NCBI RefSeq assembly: GCF_047971185.1
Contig: NZ_JBKDZH010000051.1
Coordinates: 7,919-71,918 of the forward strand
DNA length: 64,000 nucleotides
From: Kluyvera sp047971185
GTDB lineage: Bacteria; Pseudomonadota; Gammaproteobacteria; Enterobacterales; Enterobacteriaceae
Reading direction: 5' to 3'
The notes beneath the pieces are model-generated. The model made no database searches. It saw only the letters and a program-made list of their open reading frames with translations, and was not told where the DNA came from. Position numbers and translations under genes: made by a program. This document shows positions 61,186 to 64,000 of this stretch, piece after piece. The first letter of the stretch is position 1. Each line of letters opens with the position of its first letter.

Positions 61186-61539
61186 CTACGAGTACATCTG
61201 CTGTCGGAGCGCTTCCGGCAGCAGATCCACCGCCAGTTGGTATGACGCGTCCACCAGATAGTAAATCTGCGAGTTCGGCAGCGTGCCGTCGAGGTATACC
61301 GTGCTCCAGTGTGCTTTGTTGAGATGGCGGCTGGGGCGCACATCTTTATGCTGCTGGCGCAGCAGCTCCGCCAGTTCGGGGCTGGTTTTCAGCGACACCG
61401 CCGGGCGCTCTTCCACATCCTTTACCATCGCAAAAAGCACGTCGGCAACCTTAATCTGCGTCGCCTTCCAGTCACTGTGCACGCTCTGTTCCGCGCCACG
61501 TTTAGCCATGCAGTACAGCAGAAGATCCGAACTGGTCAT
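61186..61539 (-). CDS. yjbR: MmcQ/YjbR-family protein YjbR
   Basis: Small protein of the CyaY-like/double-wing DNA-binding-type MmcQ/YjbR fold; function unknown. From the ATG at 61539 the product is 117 residues, matching the E. coli start MT(I/S)(S)(E/D)LL; an upstream in-frame ATG would add 16 residues without homology. Conserved stretches are WKATQIKVADVLFAM and PSRHLNKAHWSTVYLDG. Its stop codon directly abuts that of uvrA. E. coli yjbQ, normally next to it, is missing here. Confidence 0.93.
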   Translation of the reverse strand: MTSSDLLLYCMAKRGAEQSVHSDWKATQIKVADVLFAMVKDVEERPAVSLKTSPELAELLRQQHKDVRPSRHLNKAHWSTVYLDGTLPNSQIYYLVDASYQLAVDLLPEALRQQMYS

Positions 61540-61670
61540 TGTTATACCCCTTAGTCTCGCGAGCCACCTTGTGCAGAAAAGCATCATCTAAGTGTGCAAC
61601 AAGACACCGAAAGGATAAACCTCTCAGCGCCTGATTTTGACTAAAAAAGCATCATTTATTGGTACGAATT

Positions 61671-61751
61671 GTAGGCCGGATAAGCGAAGCGCCATCCGGC
61701 AGCCTGGAGCAGATTGCCGGATGGCGGCGTAAACGCCTTATCCGGCCTACA
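61671..61751. repeat. BIME between yjbR and aphA
   Basis: Facing REP units GTAGGCCGGATAAGCG...CATCCGGCA (61671-61702) and TTGCCGGATGGCG...TTATCCGGCCTAC (61713-61751), the same family as the copies at 6978, 14892 and 26169. Confidence 0.9.
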
Positions 61752-61762
61752 AGGGTTTAGCG

Positions 61763-62476
61763 TTAATACTCGGAGTTGACGATCACTTCTTCGTTAAACG
61801 CGCCGGCCTGCGGCAGCGGCCGGTAGGTTGAGTTCGAAGCGCGCAGGACGCGAATTCCTCGGGCTCCCGCTTCGCGGGCGGCGGTAATATCGTTATCCGA
61901 ATCGCCGTAGAAAACGCGAATGTTCTTCTCTTTCAGCCATTGGGTTTTGGTGTTCTGGCCCGGCTGGTCGCCGGCGAAAATAACCGGGTTCATGTTAACG
62001 CCAGGAATCAGGAAATCATCCTGCAGCGTTTTTGAGACGGTCTCGGTTTTGGTCTGGCTGCGGCCGGTCACGAAGTAGATACTGTCGCCGCGCTTAACGT
62101 GCATGGCGATCAGCGCACGGGCGACCTCTTTCGGAATGCTGAATTCATCCCAGCCGTTGTTCATTTTTTCCCAGAACTCCGGGTTCTTCAGGTAATCCTG
62201 GCTGTCCGGGGAATAGGTTTTCTGCCCGCGCCAGAAGCCGGGGCTGGAGAACAGCACGGTGTCATCGATATCAAAACCGACCGCCATCGGCGGATGGCCC
62301 ATCAGGCTGTTTTCAATCTGCGCCACCGAGACCCAGTGGATAGGCGCCTGTTCGGCGAGCTTCGCGATATCGGTTCCGGGGTACAGCGGAGAAGGCGACG
62401 AGGCATGGGCCGTCACCGTGGTATTCAGTGCAAATAACAAGCAGACGGCACTGAGAGCTTGCGTGATCTTGCGCAT
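61763..62476 (-). CDS. aphA: Class B acid phosphatase/phosphotransferase AphA
   Basis: Periplasmic, homotetrameric, Mg-dependent nonspecific acid phosphatase that dephosphorylates nucleotides and takes up their nucleosides; also a phosphotransferase. The 237 residues (E. coli 237) have a signal peptide ending at TAHA-SS (about 25) and the HAD-type (DDDD) motifs: FDIDDTVLFSS (about 69-79) with its nucleophilic Asp, VTGRSQTKTE (about 136), and YGDSDNDI (about 190). It is next to tyrB as in E. coli, but yjbQ does not follow. Confidence 0.96.
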   Translation of the reverse strand: MRKITQALSAVCLLFALNTTVTAHASSPSPLYPGTDIAKLAEQAPIHWVSVAQIENSLMGHPPMAVGFDIDDTVLFSSPGFWRGQKTYSPDSQDYLKNPEFWEKMNNGWDEFSIPKEVARALIAMHVKRGDSIYFVTGRSQTKTETVSKTLQDDFLIPGVNMNPVIFAGDQPGQNTKTQWLKEKNIRVFYGDSDNDITAAREAGARGIRVLRASNSTYRPLPQAGAFNEEVIVNSEY

Positions 62477-62631
62477 ATTTTCCCTTAATTCGTCGAGTCG
62501 TTATTGTAATAAAGTGGGGGGTACTTCAAAGAAAGTCTCAGGAACCTTACCGTCTGGAGGAGGCGAAAGAAAGGAATTTTTAAGATTAATCCTGAAATGA
62601 TTAGAAGGATCACATTTTAGTTCTGACAAAT

Positions 62632-62666
62632 CACTCTGGCTCAGAATAAGGCTCCAAACCAGAGTG
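62632..62666 (-). terminator. Hairpin after tyrB
   Basis: Arms CACTCTGG (62632-62639) and CCAGAGTG (62659-62666) with an internal loop lie about 10 bases beyond the tyrB stop; ATTTGT follows on the minus strand. A weak terminator is likely. Confidence 0.55.
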
Positions 62667-62675
62667 AGCGCTCGC

Positions 62676-63869
62676 TTACATTACAGCTGCGAAGGCTTTA
62701 GCCACCTGCTGAACGTTACGGCTGTTCAGCCCCGCCGCACACATACGGCCGCTGGCAATCAGGTATACACCGAACTCATCGCGCAGGCGATCGACCTGGG
62801 CGGCGCTCAGGCCGGTGTAGCTGAACATGCCGCGCTGCTTCAGCAGATAATCGAAATTGCCATCCGGCATCTCTTCTTTCAGCACCTTCACCAGCGCGTG
62901 GCGCATGTCCAGAATACGTGTGCGCATCCCTTCCACTTCCGCTAGCCACATCGCCTTCAGCTCGGCATCGCCGAGCACCGCCGCCACAATCTGCGCGCCA
63001 AAGTTTGGCGGGCTGGAGTAGTTACGGCGTACGGTCGCCTTCAGCTGTCCCAGCACGCGCTGGGCGGTTTCGTTATCTTCACAGATAATCGACAGGCCGC
63101 CGACGCGTTCGCCGTACAGCGAGAAAATCTTGGAGAACGAGTTGCTGACCAGCGCCGGCAGGCCCGCGCTGGCAATCGCGCGGATGGCATAAGCATCGTC
63201 TTCCATGCCCGCGCCAAAGCCCTGGTAGGCGATGTCGAGGAACGGAATCAGCTCGCGCGCTTTCAGCACCTCAACCACGCCGTCCCACTGAGCGTTGGTC
63301 AGGTCCGCGCCGGTTGGGTTGTGGCAGCATGGGTGTAGCAGCACGATGCTGCGCGCCGGCAGGGTGTTCAGCTTCTCCAGCAGCGCGTCGTAACGCACGC
63401 CGTTAGTGTCGCTGTCGAACCACGGATAGATGTCGACGGTGAAGCCCGCACCTTCAAAAATCGCGATATGGTTTTCCCAGGTCGGGTCGCTGACCCAGAC
63501 GCCGGAATCCGGGAAGTAACGCTTGAGGAAATCCGCGCCCACCTTCAGCGCGCCGGAGCCGCCAAGCGTCTGAATGGTTGCCACGCGCTGCTGCTGGAGA
63601 ACCGGGTGGTCTGCGCCAAACAGCAGCGGTGCCACGGTGTGGCGGTAGCTGTTCAGCCCTTCCATCGGCAGGTACAGCGATGCGCCGTGCGGCTGCGCGT
63701 TAAGGCGCGCCTCGGCTTCGGCGACCGATTTCAGCTGCGGCACAATGCCGTTTTCGTCATAGAACAGGCCAATGCTGAGGTTTACTTTGTCGCTGCGCGG
63801 ATCTTCTTTGAAGCGTTCCATTAATGAAAGAATGGGGTCGCCCGCATAGGCGTCAACTTTTTGAAACAC
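62676..63869 (-). CDS. tyrB: Aromatic-amino-acid aminotransferase TyrB
   Basis: PLP-dependent class I transaminase catalysing the last step of tyrosine and phenylalanine (and leucine) synthesis, with aspartate activity. Starting at the GTG at 63869 the product is 397 residues, the E. coli length; E. coli tyrB also uses GTG. GGAG is 9 bases upstream. The Schiff-base lysine is K247 in SNSFSKIFSLYGERVG, and HPCCHNPTGADL (about 179-190) and the carboxylate-binding R in ASGRMCAAG are present. Confidence 0.97.
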   Translation of the reverse strand: MFQKVDAYAGDPILSLMERFKEDPRSDKVNLSIGLFYDENGIVPQLKSVAEAEARLNAQPHGASLYLPMEGLNSYRHTVAPLLFGADHPVLQQQRVATIQTLGGSGALKVGADFLKRYFPDSGVWVSDPTWENHIAIFEGAGFTVDIYPWFDSDTNGVRYDALLEKLNTLPARSIVLLHPCCHNPTGADLTNAQWDGVVEVLKARELIPFLDIAYQGFGAGMEDDAYAIRAIASAGLPALVSNSFSKIFSLYGERVGGLSIICEDNETAQRVLGQLKATVRRNYSSPPNFGAQIVAAVLGDAELKAMWLAEVEGMRTRILDMRHALVKVLKEEMPDGNFDYLLKQRGMFSYTGLSAAQVDRLRDEFGVYLIASGRMCAAGLNSRNVQQVAKAFAAVM

Positions 63870-63956
63870 GCGATGGTTCTCCAGGTTTACAGAAGGCAGG
63901 AAATAACACAATAAACCGGATGGGGAGGAAGGTCGAGCGGTTGTTGCGGGTTTTCC

Positions 63957-63985
63957 CCGGCGTCGCGTTGCTCGGCCGGGCTACG
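63957..63985. repeat. REP-like repeat upstream of tyrB
   Basis: CCCCGGCGTCGCGTTGCTCGGCCGGGCTACG is given by its ends: CCGGCGTCG and CGGCCGGGCTACG. It matches the units at 3241-3270 and 28690-28720. Confidence 0.65.
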
Positions 63986-64000
63986 ATTCAGTGGTAGCCC

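Noticed and set aside
63884..63891. TyrR box before tyrB
   Set aside because: A TGTAAA half-site is present, but the second half does not fit TGTAAA-N6-TTTACA, so a TyrR site is not supported from this sequence alone.
1..64000. CRISPR arrays, insertion sequences, prophage, tRNA or rRNA genes
   Set aside because: No regularly spaced direct repeats, transposase or integrase genes, or tRNA-like cloverleaf sequences were seen; the repeats found are extragenic palindromes.

Overview
The window is a chromosomal segment from a member of the Enterobacteriaceae. Most genes have close E. coli K-12 counterparts in a recognisable order: proP, yjdM/yjdN-phn, yjcS-ytcA-mdtNOP, fdhF-yjcO, gltP, acs-yjcH-actP, yjcE-ghxP-soxR-soxS-yjcB, ssb-uvrA, aphA-tyrB. 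Several E. coli blocks that would sit in this stretch are absent: the als/rpiB genes, the nrf operon between gltP and acs, pdeC (yjcC) beside soxS, and yjbQ. Base composition, BIME/REP-type repeats and extra genes (kdgT beside the phn genes, a cidA-cidB-LysR set, a type I secretion pair) suggest an Enterobacter/Klebsiella/Citrobacter-like genome. I cannot name the species. No tRNA, rRNA, CRISPR array, insertion sequence or prophage is visible.

Layout. 1-3.2 kb: the end of a type I secretion operon (ABC exporter, cut by the window edge, then a HlyD-family adaptor). 3.3-6.5 kb: the osmolyte transporter proP diverges from the ketodeoxygluconate permease kdgT across a 0.68 kb regulatory gap. 6.6-18.9 kb: yjdM, yjdN and a complete Pho-box-controlled phosphonate operon phnCDEFGHIJKLMNOP, with repeat elements inserted between phnD and phnE and between phnK and phnL; yjdP converges on its end. 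19.2-26.2 kb: the alkylsulfatase-like yjcS, then the ytcA-mdtNOP efflux set. 26.3-29.6 kb: the selenoprotein formate dehydrogenase H gene fdhF (in-frame UGA with SECIS, FhlA site and sigma-54 promoter), then yjcO. 29.7-35.6 kb: gltP and the acetate-scavenging operon acs-yjcH-actP.

35.8-44.9 kb is the least conventional region. Two paralogous TogB-like periplasmic sugar-binding proteins bracket a GH38 alpha-mannosidase, a 525-residue protein of unknown function and a Gfo/Idh/MocA oxidoreductase. There is no ABC permease, no ABC ATPase and no local regulator, but CRP-like sites lie in two of its intergenic gaps. It looks like an uncharacterised glycan or glycoside utilisation locus. 44.9-47.0 kb holds cidA-cidB with a divergent LysR regulator.

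47.0-52.0 kb: yjcE, ghxP (with several PurR-like boxes upstream), the soxR/soxS oxidative-stress switch and yjcB. 52.1-57.4 kb is an accessory insertion at a site that holds SPI-4 in Salmonella (between soxSR and ssb). It carries an MltF-like lytic transglycosylase and a probable three-gene operon: gamma-glutamyltransferase-like enzyme, OFA-family transporter and FadR-type GntR regulator, with a clear palindromic candidate operator. 57.5-64.0 kb: ssb and uvrA share a LexA box, followed by yjbR, aphA and tyrB.

Functionally the window is about nutrient scavenging (phosphonates, acetate, glutamate, purines, ketodeoxygluconate, gamma-glutamyl compounds, possibly mannosides) and stress response (osmotic, oxidative, DNA damage, efflux). 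All assignments come from reading the sequence and from recall of E. coli homologues; no database search was run.
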